A DNA stretch of 64,000 nucleotides, from contig NZ_VFPL01000002.1 of assembly GCF_006716645.1 (NCBI RefSeq), positions 405,882 through 469,881 on the forward strand, given 5' to 3'. The position numbers were made by a program, and so were the translations under genes. Shown one piece after another: positions 1 to 7,955 of the stretch; the first letter of the stretch is position 1; each line of letters begins with the position of its first letter. This DNA comes from Arcticibacter tournemirensis. GTDB lineage: Bacteria > Bacteroidota > Bacteroidia > Sphingobacteriales > Sphingobacteriaceae. The notes under the pieces are model-generated. The model did no database searches, was not told where the DNA came from, and was given only the letters and a program-made list of their open reading frames with translations.

Positions 1-758
1 CCAATAGAAATTTCTGACTCAGTGGCAATATTGCAGTCACGCCCTATTAAACCAGCCGACTTGGCAATCTCAACAAAACCAGATACAGTATCTTTGACGA
101 ACAATAAATCTCTTGTCGGGTTTAAGTCACCTAACTTAATTTCAGTCTTCCCACTTAATAACTGCGTGATAATAGTAGGTATTACAGCTCGCGCTGACTG
201 GCGAGGTCCGTATGTATTAAAAGGTCTTACTATAGTAACGGGCAAGTCAAAGCTACGATAAAAAGACTCGGCGAGACAATCTGCTGCAATTTTTGAGGCA
301 GAATAAGGGGATTGAGCTTGTCTAGGGTGTCTCTCGTCTATTGGAACATAGCAAGCTGTACCATAAACCTCAGACGTTGATGTTACTATAACTCTTTCGA
401 CGTTAAGCTCTCTAGAAGCTTGAAGTATATTTAACGTTCCCTTTACATTAGTGTCAATGTATGAGTCAGGGGAATGATAGCTAAAAGGAATAGCAATCAA
501 GGCAGCGAGATGAAACACAACGTCAACATCTTTAACTGCCCTTCTCACCCCATTAGGATCACGAATATCTCCAGCAAATATTTCCATTTGATCTGTAGAC
601 TTTTTCGATAAAGAGTCTAGCCATCCCCAACTATTAAAAGAATTGTAATATACAAACGCCTTAACAAAAGCGCCTTCTTGAAGTAAACCTTCAACCAAAT
701 GGCTTCCAATGAACCCATCAGCGCCCGTTACCAATACTCTCTTCCCTTTTAGTTCCAT
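1..758 (-). CDS. legB: LegB-type NAD-dependent sugar 4,6-dehydratase, partial (C-terminus outside window)
   Basis: SDR-superfamily nucleotide-sugar 4,6-dehydratase. The reverse strand reads as one open frame from the ATG at 758 to the window edge (252 codons). It opens MELKGKRVLVTGADGFIGSH, a Rossmann TGxxGxxG motif, followed by FVYYNSFNSWGWLDSL, which I recognise as characteristic of LegB. The catalytic pair is seen as SPYSASK near residue 155. LegB makes the 4-keto-6-deoxy intermediate from nucleotide-activated GlcNAc on the legionaminic acid route (family knowledge). The start overlaps the upstream wzz stop by one base (TAATG), so translation is probably coupled. The remaining Leg genes would lie to the left. 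A GDP-mannose-type dehydratase is the main alternative. Confidence 0.85.
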   Translation of the reverse strand, partial: MELKGKRVLVTGADGFIGSHLVEGLLQEGAFVKAFVYYNSFNSWGWLDSLSKKSTDQMEIFAGDIRDPNGVRRAVKDVDVVFHLAALIAIPFSYHSPDSYIDTNVKGTLNILQASRELNVERVIVTSTSEVYGTACYVPIDERHPRQAQSPYSASKIAADCLAESFYRSFDLPVTIVRPFNTYGPRQSARAVIPTIITQLLSGKTEIKLGDLNPTRDLLFVKDTVSGFVEIAKSAGLIGRDCNIATESEISI

Positions 759-1843
759 TATTCTAATATCTTTCGATAGGCTTTATTGAACAAAAAGCCT
801 ATAACTGTGAGAAAACTAAATAAAAATCCACCCAGCGCGATTCCTTTCGCCTTTCCCGTTCTATCTTTCTCCAGTGGCAAAACAGCGCGATCAACAACCT
901 GAATCAAAGGCGTTTCCTTTCTTAAAGAAATTTTTGCAATCTCCAAATTCTTGACCACTTCTCCATAAACAGCTGAACTTGCCTGTACATCAACCTGCCT
1001 CCTCTGAGACGGTGCTCTTAGAATTTGCATCGCAGCATTTGCATTGGGGTTGGCGTCGATAGCTGCTGCTGCACCTCCGATAGACAAGTTTAATACATGG
1101 CGCACACTATCCGCCTGTTTCTGGAGAATTTGCAGGTTTTCCAAAGATCGTTTAGTTTTTGTCTGAATATAAAAGTCATTGACGTTTTCAACAATCTTAT
1201 CGGTAAACTCCTTAGCAAATAATTCATCCTTGGATTTCACCTTTACACTAATTATACTCAGCTTCTTATCAGGTTTACTGACGGTTAAATAGTTTTTTTT
1301 TATGTCATTGACAATAATGCCCATGACGCTATCATTCTGTAAATTAAATTGATCTTTAGGAATATCAAATGAAATTTCCATGAGTTCGCGCTTTTCAGCC
1401 CATTCTTGCTTCAGGCCGTTAGCTTCAATATATCGGTTAATTAATAACCCCTGCTTGTCGTTGAAATTACCTTTAGACAAGAGTGTCTTCTGAATCATTG
1501 AGCGGGATTTATACAACTCTATAATGTTGTCCCCCTGGAATATACCGCTACTGCCGGCGCCGCCCAGATCAATGCCAACCATAGATGCTATCCCCGCATA
1601 TTGCCCTAAACCACCGCCGTTTCCTTGCTCTTCCAGAACAAATGTACATTCAGCGGTATAAACCGGCTTTTTAAGATAGGCATATAAAAAACCTAAAAGC
1701 CCGCCTATCGCACCTGCAAGGACAATAACTCTCCACCTAGACAGCAGATATCTATACCACTCCTTGAGTTTTAGAATCAACTCCTTTAAAGAAATCTCAT
1801 CATCCTGAGCCTGCCGGTCTGGTTTATTAACTGTAGTATTCAA
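758..1843 (-). CDS. Wzz/GumC-type polysaccharide chain-length determinant
   Basis: Inner-membrane polysaccharide co-polymerase of 361 residues that would set capsule or O-chain length with the export protein encoded just upstream. An N-terminal cytoplasmic tail is followed by a membrane segment near residues 38-56 (VIVLAGAIGGLLGFLYAYL), then PVYTAECTFVLEE typical of the Wzz domain, a large periplasmic helical region, and a second membrane segment near 335-352 (GIALGGFLFSFLTVIGFLF). There is no fused tyrosine-kinase domain, so this is a kinase-free Wzz. It lies 25 bp downstream of the SLBB export gene and overlaps the legB start, indicating one transcript. Confidence 0.88.
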   Translation of the reverse strand: MNTTVNKPDRQAQDDEISLKELILKLKEWYRYLLSRWRVIVLAGAIGGLLGFLYAYLKKPVYTAECTFVLEEQGNGGGLGQYAGIASMVGIDLGGAGSSGIFQGDNIIELYKSRSMIQKTLLSKGNFNDKQGLLINRYIEANGLKQEWAEKRELMEISFDIPKDQFNLQNDSVMGIIVNDIKKNYLTVSKPDKKLSIISVKVKSKDELFAKEFTDKIVENVNDFYIQTKTKRSLENLQILQKQADSVRHVLNLSIGGAAAAIDANPNANAAMQILRAPSQRRQVDVQASSAVYGEVVKNLEIAKISLRKETPLIQVVDRAVLPLEKDRTGKAKGIALGGFLFSFLTVIGFLFNKAYRKILE

Positions 1844-1868
1844 TTCTTTCGTTTAATAAATACACTTT

Positions 1869-4364
1869 CTACCTAAACAATGCTACAATAATTGCTGCCA
1901 ATGATGCCAACCCGCTGGTTATTCCCACTAATTCGCCCGTACTCATCCTTCTTGCCTCCGGTTTCTTCGGCACAAAAATCTCAGCTCCTGGCTTCACCAC
2001 CGGATAGTTGTTAAAAAATAAAAACTTTCCAGCGCTCTCGACAGAACCATTAGCATATATAATGTATGCACTTTTCTTCTTCGCCCGGTCGCTAAAGCCT
2101 CCGGCATTCGATATGTATTGCTTAAATCCTTTCCCTCGGGAATAAACCACGGTTACCGGCGATAATACTTCACCGCTTACTTTAACTGTCTGAAGCTGTC
2201 GCGGGATATTTAAAATATCTCCTTCTTCTAAAAACAGGTCGTCTTTACCGCCAGGCTTTTTCAGAATGCGGGGAAGATTGATTCCCACATAATCATTTCG
2301 TATAGCTGCCTCCTCTTCAATCTTTAGCGTATCGCTGACTTTCTGCTGAAGACGTTGAAATTGTTTCATTCGGTCGAACTCCATTTTCTTTTCAACGTCG
2401 GTACTGTCCTTCACTTTCGCCCCTGGACGCTGCAGAGAAGCCCCTTCAACATATGCGTAAGCTGTAAATCCGCCGGTACGTTTCAATAAGTCGGAAATGC
2501 GCTCATCTTTATGGGTGATGGTATAAATGCCTGGGTACAATACTTCTCCCTGTACTTTTACCTGCTGCTGTACTGAGTAACCTGACGATGGCCTTACCAC
2601 TACGATATCAAAGGGCTGAAGTACAAATCCTGCCGTGGCACTTTTCAAATTTTGATTGATGTCGACCTGGAATACCTGGGCTGTACGCGCAGATTCGGAT
2701 AAGACATCGCTATTTTTTATCCTTCTCGATATTTCCACTCTTTTAGGAGTAGCGCCTTCTCTTAAGCCTCCTGCCTGGATAATTGCATCCTCCAATGTCA
2801 TTCCTTCGGCGAAATTGAGCCTGCCAGGTTTCAGCACTTCTCCTTCTACCCGAACATTATATTCTTCTTTAAGATCAAAGATGGAAGATATCGTGATTAC
2901 GTCTTCCCGCTTTAACGGAATATCGGCAGCTTCGCCTGAAAGAACTTTTGCTATATCAAAAGATACCAGCTCGGTTTGAAGATCGTCTTTCAGCCTTGTA
3001 ATATATGCCCGGTTACGGAAAGCGTCTTCGCGGAGCCCTTCGGCTCTTTCGATCAGCTGTTTTACTGTTAATCCCGGTTCAAGCTCAAACTGTCCAGGCC
3101 TGAAAACTGCTCCTTCTATTTTCACCCTATTCTCAAACCTATCGAGGATCTGATCGACAAAATATTTATCCCCACTTGAAGGGTTATACGAAGCAAACGC
3201 GTCAGAAGTTACGTCGTCTATCCGGCGTTCTGTTTCTGTATTCTTCAGCACCTTCACCCTTGCCTGATAAGCTCTTTCATTGAAACCGCCGGCAAACCGC
3301 AAGAGGTCTGCTAGCTTTTCGCCGGACTTCATTTCAAAGATTCCTGGTCTTTTTACTTCTCCGGTAATCTCTGTGCGGGTGTGATAAGTTGGTACTCTGA
3401 TCACGTCCTGATCCTGCAATCTGTAATTATTTTTGAATTCTCCATTTAACAGAAAATCGTAAATATCAAGCGTTGCGATTCTTTTGCCTGCCCTGATTAG
3501 CTCGATCTGCCGGAACGACCCGTTTTCGGTTGGACCGCCCGAAGAATAGAGGGCGTTGAAAACTGTTGCCAGCGAGGGTAAACTATAGGTGCCCGGTTTT
3601 ACCACTTCGCCGGTGAGAATGACCTTAATACTGCGGATATTTCCAATGGCTATACTTACAGATGTATTGCCCGACTTTAAACCTGAATAAATGGTTGACA
3701 GCCTTGATTTAATCCGGGAAGTAGCTTGCTCAATGGTCATGCCGCTTACCGGGATCACTCCTATATAAGGAATATTGATAGTTCCTTCCGGAGAAACCTT
3801 CAGCTGATAGCTGGCTTCTGAATATCCGTAAATATCGATCAGAAGCTCATCATCGGGACCAATCTGATAGTTGCGTGGGGTTGCCAAACGAAGGTTGGGC
3901 TCGAATGTAAGCTGACGGTTCCGGAAAAGGTCTGCTCCAAAAATTTTTGATCTCAATTCACTCAGGGCCTTTTCTGCTGCGGAAGCTCCGGAGGCTTGTA
4001 CTGAATCGGCAGAAGCTGGCTCGAAATTATATTCTCTCCCAGACTGAGCTTGACGGTTATTACCGCTGTTTTTTAATCCCTGACTCCCGTTATTTTGTTT
4101 CTCCGTCGCCTTGAGCCTGTCTACGCGTTGCCGCAGCTTCTGTATTTCGACAGGGCTCATTCCCCTGGCCTGCGCTACTTGCTCTAGCTGTGCTTCGCTT
4201 AAACCGGTTGCTTCTACCTGGGCTATAAACTGCCTGATCTGGGTATCCGATAACTCATCCACCCTGATATTACTGAAATTCTGGTTTGTTTGTGCACTTA
4301 CACTGAGTGCGAAAAATAAGGTTGTGAGTATTACAAGTACTCTAATATGTTTAATAGGTCTCAC
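1869..4364 (-). CDS. Wza-like polysaccharide export protein with about six SLBB domains
   Basis: Outer-membrane/periplasmic exporter of 831 residues. A signal peptide ends near residue 24 (ALSVSAQ). A Sphingobacteria-type helical N-terminal region follows, then a Poly_export domain from about residue 165 (NYQIGPDDELLIDIYGYSE), and a ladder of SLBB repeats recognised by the recurring GEVxxPGxxxxxxG...GGF pattern: GEVVKPGTYSL, GEVKRPGIFEM, GAVFRPGQFEL, GEVLKPGRLNF, GEVLYPGIYTI, GEVLSPVTVVY. It ends in a hydrophobic helix (GLASLAAIIVALF). E. coli Wza (about 380 residues) has far fewer SLBB units, so the periplasmic tunnel is probably longer here. First gene of the visible capsule transcript. Confidence 0.9.
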   Translation of the reverse strand: MRPIKHIRVLVILTTLFFALSVSAQTNQNFSNIRVDELSDTQIRQFIAQVEATGLSEAQLEQVAQARGMSPVEIQKLRQRVDRLKATEKQNNGSQGLKNSGNNRQAQSGREYNFEPASADSVQASGASAAEKALSELRSKIFGADLFRNRQLTFEPNLRLATPRNYQIGPDDELLIDIYGYSEASYQLKVSPEGTINIPYIGVIPVSGMTIEQATSRIKSRLSTIYSGLKSGNTSVSIAIGNIRSIKVILTGEVVKPGTYSLPSLATVFNALYSSGGPTENGSFRQIELIRAGKRIATLDIYDFLLNGEFKNNYRLQDQDVIRVPTYHTRTEITGEVKRPGIFEMKSGEKLADLLRFAGGFNERAYQARVKVLKNTETERRIDDVTSDAFASYNPSSGDKYFVDQILDRFENRVKIEGAVFRPGQFELEPGLTVKQLIERAEGLREDAFRNRAYITRLKDDLQTELVSFDIAKVLSGEAADIPLKREDVITISSIFDLKEEYNVRVEGEVLKPGRLNFAEGMTLEDAIIQAGGLREGATPKRVEISRRIKNSDVLSESARTAQVFQVDINQNLKSATAGFVLQPFDIVVVRPSSGYSVQQQVKVQGEVLYPGIYTITHKDERISDLLKRTGGFTAYAYVEGASLQRPGAKVKDSTDVEKKMEFDRMKQFQRLQQKVSDTLKIEEEAAIRNDYVGINLPRILKKPGGKDDLFLEEGDILNIPRQLQTVKVSGEVLSPVTVVYSRGKGFKQYISNAGGFSDRAKKKSAYIIYANGSVESAGKFLFFNNYPVVKPGAEIFVPKKPEARRMSTGELVGITSGLASLAAIIVALFR

Positions 4365-4582
4365 TGTTACTAATATCTAACCCCTTATAGGCTACGGGGG
4401 TCCACTAAAATTTGGGTAAAGATAGTACTTCCTGGAACTACGAAAAGAATTATTTTTTCTTAACATCCTTTTTCCCGGCATATGTGATTTTAAATCATCA
4501 TTAATAATGCGATACATAACATTGATCTGATCAAATAAAGGACAAAAAAGATACCTGAGCTTGTTAGCTGCCTTACAAAACC

Positions 4583-4750
4583 CAGACAAGTGCCTGACCA
4601 AACCCTGATCTTGTCAGCATCTCATTAGACTCTCGTCAGCATCATGTCAGACTCTCGTCAGACTTTAGTCTGACATGATGCTGACGAGATGCTGAGATTA
4701 TGCTGACGAGATGCGGCATTGGTAAGGGTTTTATCAGGCACTCGTCAGAG
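4583..4750. repeat. Array of 11-bp units in both orientations, forming a long inverted repeat
   Basis: CTGAC-type cores start at 4583 (as CAGAC), 4594 and 4605 (as CTGAT). Then reverse-orientation GTCAG cores end at 4617, 4628 (as TTAG), 4639, 4650 and 4661. Forward CTGAC/CTGAG cores follow at 4670, 4681, 4692 and 4703, and reverse cores end at 4737 and 4748. Within each block the spacing is 11 bp. The centre is a perfect 21-bp inverted repeat (4632-4652 with 4668-4688, 15-nt loop). No gene is visible in the surrounding 4381-4936 spacer. Confidence 0.85.
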
Positions 4751-4850
4751 ATTATCCCTATTTCTGTCCCTTCGGGGTATCAGTTTCATATTATTTCTTT
4801 CAGCAAAAAATGCCAGACGAAAGCATTTTCCTGATAAATACAATCAACCA

Positions 4851-4881
4851 TTTGAAAATTAAACATTTTGCTCTATCTTTG
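4851..4881 (+). promoter_or_regulatory. Bacteroidota-type promoter of the rplM operon
   Basis: A -33 element TTTG (4851-4854) lies 19 bp before a -7 element TATCTTTG (4874-4881), matching the Bacteroidota sigma consensus TTTG-N19-TAnnTTTG. Transcription would start near 4887, leaving a leader of about 50 nt before the GTG start. A ribosomal-protein leader of the L13 type is possible here, but I could not establish a structure. Confidence 0.8.
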
Positions 4882-4936
4882 CAGTCCCAATTTATGGGGT
4901 ATACTATAATTGTTTAATTAATTTAATATCAAGCAA

Positions 4937-5380
4937 GTGAATACGTTAAGTTACAAAACTGTCTCAGCCAACAAAAAGACCGTTAACAAGGAATGGGTAG
5001 TTGTTGACGCACAAGGCGAGATTTTGGGGCGCTTGTCTACTAAGATCGCGATGATGATCCGTGGTAAGCACAAGCCTACTTTCACCCCAAACGTAGACTG
5101 CGGAGATAACGTGATCGTTATTAATGCAGACAAGGTAAAACTGACCGGTAACAAACTAAGCGACAAGACTTATGTTCGTTACACAGGCTATCCAGGCGGT
5201 CAGCGTTTCGTTTCTCCTAAAGAGTTATTGGCGAAGCATCCCGAACGTATTGTTGAAAAAGCAGTACGCGGCATGCTACCTAAAAATCGTTTGGGCCGTG
5301 CATTATTCGGAAACCTGTATGTATATGCAGGCGGCGAACATCCACACAGCGCACAAAACCCGAAAGAAGTTAAACTTTAA
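4937..5380 (+). CDS. rplM: 50S ribosomal protein L13
   Basis: L13 of the large ribosomal subunit, 147 residues, the normal length. Recognised from the opening (NKEWVVVDAQGEILGRLST) and the C-terminal block (AVRGMLPKNRLGRALFGNL, YAGGEHPHSAQNP). The start is GTG at 4937, the only start that gives the conserved N-terminus MNTLSYKTVSANKKTVN. There is no Shine-Dalgarno sequence. It is the first gene of an rplM-rpsI-rpsB-tsf series, 16 bp before rpsI. Confidence 0.97.
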   Translation: MNTLSYKTVSANKKTVNKEWVVVDAQGEILGRLSTKIAMMIRGKHKPTFTPNVDCGDNVIVINADKVKLTGNKLSDKTYVRYTGYPGGQRFVSPKELLAKHPERIVEKAVRGMLPKNRLGRALFGNLYVYAGGEHPHSAQNPKEVKL

Positions 5381-5396
5381 TTAAAGAGAAAAAGAA

Positions 5397-5783
5397 ATGG
5401 CGATCACAAACACTTCAGGAAGAAGAAAAACTGCAGTTGCCCGCATCTATTTAACCGAAGGCAGCGGCATCATTACCGTGAACGGTAAAAATCACACCGA
5501 GTACTTCCCTACTTTACCATTACAATATATTGTTAACCAGTCATTAGAAGTTTCGGGCTCTACCGGAAAATTCGATGTTACTGTTAACGTAGCTGGTGGT
5601 GGCGTTAAAGGACAGGCAGAAGCTGTACGTTTAGCAATTGCTAAAGCTATTGTTGAATTAGATCCGGAAACGAAATCAGGACTTCGCGCTAAAGGTATCA
5701 TGACCCGCGATGACAGAATGGTTGAACGTAAAAAACCAGGACGTAAGAAGGCCCGTAAAAGATTTCAATTTAGTAAACGTTAA
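5397..5783 (+). CDS. rpsI: 30S ribosomal protein S9
   Basis: S9 of the small subunit, 128 residues. It opens with NTSGRRKTAVARIYL and ends with the typical basic tail KKPGRKKARKRFQFSKR, whose last arginine reaches the P-site tRNA (family knowledge). It contains GGGVKGQAEAVRLAIAKA, a family signature. It sits 16 bp after rplM and 18 bp before rpsB, consistent with co-transcription. Confidence 0.97.
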   Translation: MAITNTSGRRKTAVARIYLTEGSGIITVNGKNHTEYFPTLPLQYIVNQSLEVSGSTGKFDVTVNVAGGGVKGQAEAVRLAIAKAIVELDPETKSGLRAKGIMTRDDRMVERKKPGRKKARKRFQFSKR

Positions 5784-5801
5784 TTTCAGGAGGATCAGAC
5801 A

Positions 5802-6716
5802 ATGGCAAGAACAACATATCAGGACTTACTTGATGCAGGTGTACATTTTGGTCACCTTACCCGTAAATGGGATCCGAAAATGTCGCAGTACATTTTCATG
5901 GAACGTAATGGTATCCACATTATAGATTTAAATAAAACCTTAACCAAGCTCGAAGAGGCTTCGGCAGCAATCAAACAGATCGTTAAATCTGGCCGTAAAG
6001 TATTATTCGTTGCTACTAAAAAACAGGCTAAGGATATAGTTGCCGAGCAGGCAAAATCAGTTAACATGCCTTTCGTAACCGAACGCTGGTTAGGTGGGAT
6101 GTTAACCAACTTCGCTACTGTACGTAAGTCGATCAAGAAGATGTCTAACATCGACAAGATGACTAAAGACGGTACTTACGATGTTCTTTCAAAGAAAGAA
6201 AAGCTGATGATTCAGCGTGAACGTATTAAGCTTGAAACCCTTTTAGGTGGTATTTCTGACCTTAACCGTTTACCTGCAGCGCTTTTCCTTATTGATGTTA
6301 AGAAAGAACACATTGCTGTTACTGAAGCTCTGAAGTTAAACATCCCTACCTTTGCAATGGTAGATACTAACTCAGATCCTTCAAGCATCGATTTCCCGAT
6401 CCCGGCAAATGATGATGCTACTAAATCAATTTCCCTGATCACTGATATTATTATCAAAGCGATCCAGGAAGGTTTAGACGAACGCAAACGTGAGAAAGAA
6501 GACGAAGCTGAAAAAGAAGCTGCTGCTGCTAAAGCTAAAATAGATAGTGGTGAAGCTGCTAAAGAAGAAGCTGCTGCTCCTCGTCGCGAGAGAGTGGTAA
6601 CTGCTGCTACAGCTGAGCCTGCTGCTGAAACTGCTGCCGCTGAAACGGCTACAGCTGAAGCTGAAGCTCCTTCGGAAGCTGCTGCTGATCAGCCAAAGAG
6701 CGAAAGCGCTGAATAA
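5802..6716 (+). CDS. rpsB: 30S ribosomal protein S2 with Ala/Glu-rich C-terminal tail
   Basis: S2 of the small subunit. Core residues 1 to about 228 carry LLDAGVHFGHLTRKWDPKM, FVTERWLGGMLTNF and AMVDTNSDPSSIDFPIPAND. Total length is 304 residues, against about 240 for E. coli S2. The excess is a C-terminal tail of roughly 75 residues, almost entirely Ala, Glu and Lys in repeated A-A-A-E patterns (from about KREKEDEAEKEAAAAKAK), predicted disordered. tsf follows 99 bp later, with a heptad repeat in between. Confidence 0.96.
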   Translation: MARTTYQDLLDAGVHFGHLTRKWDPKMSQYIFMERNGIHIIDLNKTLTKLEEASAAIKQIVKSGRKVLFVATKKQAKDIVAEQAKSVNMPFVTERWLGGMLTNFATVRKSIKKMSNIDKMTKDGTYDVLSKKEKLMIQRERIKLETLLGGISDLNRLPAALFLIDVKKEHIAVTEALKLNIPTFAMVDTNSDPSSIDFPIPANDDATKSISLITDIIIKAIQEGLDERKREKEDEAEKEAAAAKAKIDSGEAAKEEAAAPRRERVVTAATAEPAAETAAAETATAEAEAPSEAAADQPKSESAE

Positions 6717-6723
6717 AATTTGC

Positions 6724-6782
6724 TGTGGGTTGCGGGTTGCGCGTTGTGGGCCTCCCGCAACTTACAACCTGCAACCCACAAC
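6724..6782. repeat. Inverted heptad-repeat array between rpsB and tsf
   Basis: Seven-base units in register: GGGTTGC, GGGTTGC, GCGTTGT (6727-6747), a junction unit, then the opposite orientation CCGCAAC, TTACAAC, CTGCAAC, CCACAAC (6755-6782). The two halves pair as a hairpin: 6724-6739 pairs with 6765-6780 at 15 of 16 positions. It begins 7 nt after the rpsB stop. Confidence 0.85.
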
Positions 6783-6815
6783 TTTTATACATAAATTTTA
6801 ATAAAGGAAAAAGAA

Positions 6816-7655
6816 ATGTCAACTGTACAAATTTCTGCCTCAGACGTAAATAAACTGCGCCAGCAAACCGGTGCAGGAATGATGGATTGCAAGAAAGCTT
6901 TGATCGAATCAAACGGTGATTTCGAAGCTGCTATCGACTACCTTCGCAAGAAAGGTGCTAAAGTTGCTGCAAGCCGTCAGGACCGCGAATCGAACGAAGG
7001 TGTGGTAATTGCCAAGACTACTGCCGATGGCAAACGTGGTGTTATTGTTGAAGTTAACTGCGAAACCGACTTTGTTGCCAAGAATGCTGATTTTATCGCA
7101 TTTGCTAACAGCATTGCTGATCTTGCTGTAGAAAAAACTCCTGCTTCTCTTGAAGAACTAACCGCTCTTGAGCTTAACGGTTCGAAAGTTGCAGATCAGA
7201 TTCTTGACCAGACTGGAAAGATTGGTGAAAAGATCGGTGTGAATAAATATGAAATTGTATCTGGCGAAAAAGTGATCGCTTACATCCACGGTAACTACCG
7301 TTTAGGTGTATTGGTTGCTCTGAGCGCTGATGCTGCTGGTGTTGAAGAAGCTGGAAAAGACGTAGCGATGCAGATTGCTGCTATGAACCCGGTTGCTATT
7401 GACAAGGACGATGTTGATTCGCGTACTATCGAACGCGAACTGGATATCGCTAAAGAGCAGATCCGTGCTGAAGGTAAACCAGAAGCAATGGTTGAAAAGA
7501 TCGCTCAGGGTAAACTGAATAAGTTCTATAAGGATTCAACTCTGTTGAACCAGGAATTTGTTAAGGATTCTTCTAAAACTATCGCCCAGTTCTTAAACGG
7601 TGTTTCTAACGGTTTAACTGTTACTGCGTTTAAGAGAGTACAATTAGGCGCGTAG
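6816..7655 (+). CDS. tsf: Translation elongation factor Ts
   Basis: EF-Ts, the nucleotide exchange factor for EF-Tu, 279 residues. The N-terminal UBA-like domain reads VNKLRQQTGAGMMDCKKAL. The exchange motif EVNCETDFVAKN is intact near residue 81, and the C-terminal dimerisation region ends FLNGVSNGLTVTAFKRVQLG. Pairing with rpsB is the common bacterial arrangement. A strong terminator follows at 7730. Confidence 0.97.
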   Translation: MSTVQISASDVNKLRQQTGAGMMDCKKALIESNGDFEAAIDYLRKKGAKVAASRQDRESNEGVVIAKTTADGKRGVIVEVNCETDFVAKNADFIAFANSIADLAVEKTPASLEELTALELNGSKVADQILDQTGKIGEKIGVNKYEIVSGEKVIAYIHGNYRLGVLVALSADAAGVEEAGKDVAMQIAAMNPVAIDKDDVDSRTIERELDIAKEQIRAEGKPEAMVEKIAQGKLNKFYKDSTLLNQEFVKDSSKTIAQFLNGVSNGLTVTAFKRVQLGA

Positions 7656-7659
7656 TCGA

Positions 7660-7707
7660 GTTGAAGGTTGAAAGTTTAAGGTTCAAAGCCTAAAGTTGAA
7701 CGACTGG
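7660..7707. repeat. Heptad-repeat array after tsf
   Basis: Consecutive 7-bp units: GTTGAAG, GTTGAAA, GTTTAAG, GTTCAAA, GCCTAAA, GTTGAAC, starting 5 nt after the tsf stop. An opposite-orientation counterpart lies at 7804-7838, beyond the terminator. Confidence 0.85.
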
Positions 7708-7729
7708 CTTAACGACTAAACATATTTAC

Positions 7730-7768
7730 AAAGGGGTTCTTTTGCAATGCAGAAGAACCCCTTTTTTT
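7730..7768 (+). terminator. Rho-independent terminator of the rplM-tsf operon
   Basis: The stem AAAGGGGTTCTT pairs with AAGAACCCCTTT across a loop of about 11 nt, followed by a T-run (7762-7768). Confidence 0.9.
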
Positions 7769-7803
7769 GCGTCGTTCTTTCCTTAAAGAGCGCATGGTCC
7801 TTG

Positions 7804-7838
7804 CTTTCAACTTTAAACTCTCGACTTTCAACTAAAAA
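7804..7838. repeat. Heptad-repeat array upstream of pyrH
   Basis: Units CTTTCAA, CTTTAAA, CTCTCGA, CTTTCAA, CTAAAAA in register. They are the reverse complement of the word family at 7660-7707, so the tsf terminator is bracketed by inverted heptad arrays. The array runs into the pyrH promoter. Confidence 0.8.
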
Positions 7839-7841
7839 TTG

Positions 7842-7849
7842 TACCTTTG
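7842..7849 (+). promoter_or_regulatory. Probable -7 element of the pyrH promoter
   Basis: TACCTTTG matches TAnnTTTG. No clear TTTG -33 element sits at the expected distance because that position is occupied by heptad repeat sequence. The leader to the pyrH ATG would be about 100 nt. Confidence 0.55.
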
Positions 7850-7955
7850 CCCGGCATCTAAAGCCACTCTTCTATTAAGTTCAAATGGATCAAATACAAA
7901 AAAATATTAAAAGTAAACTGATCTCAAATCTCATTTCTCATTTCTTAAATCTCGT

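Noticed and set aside
22..261. 79-codon plus-strand frame at the left edge
   Set aside because: Lies antisense within the legB frame, which has clear family motifs over the same bases.
4392..4601. 69-codon minus-strand frame upstream of the SLBB exporter
   Set aside because: No recognisable motif, and it overlaps a near-consensus -7 sequence (TATCTTTA at 4417-4424) that probably serves the exporter gene. It also runs into the 11-bp array.
4600..4750. CRISPR array
   Set aside because: Unit length is 11 bp with no spacers and mixed orientation; no cas gene in the window.
4882..4936. L13-type ribosomal leader
   Set aside because: Plausible by position, but the short leader shows no convincing stem structure by eye; needs a covariance-model search.
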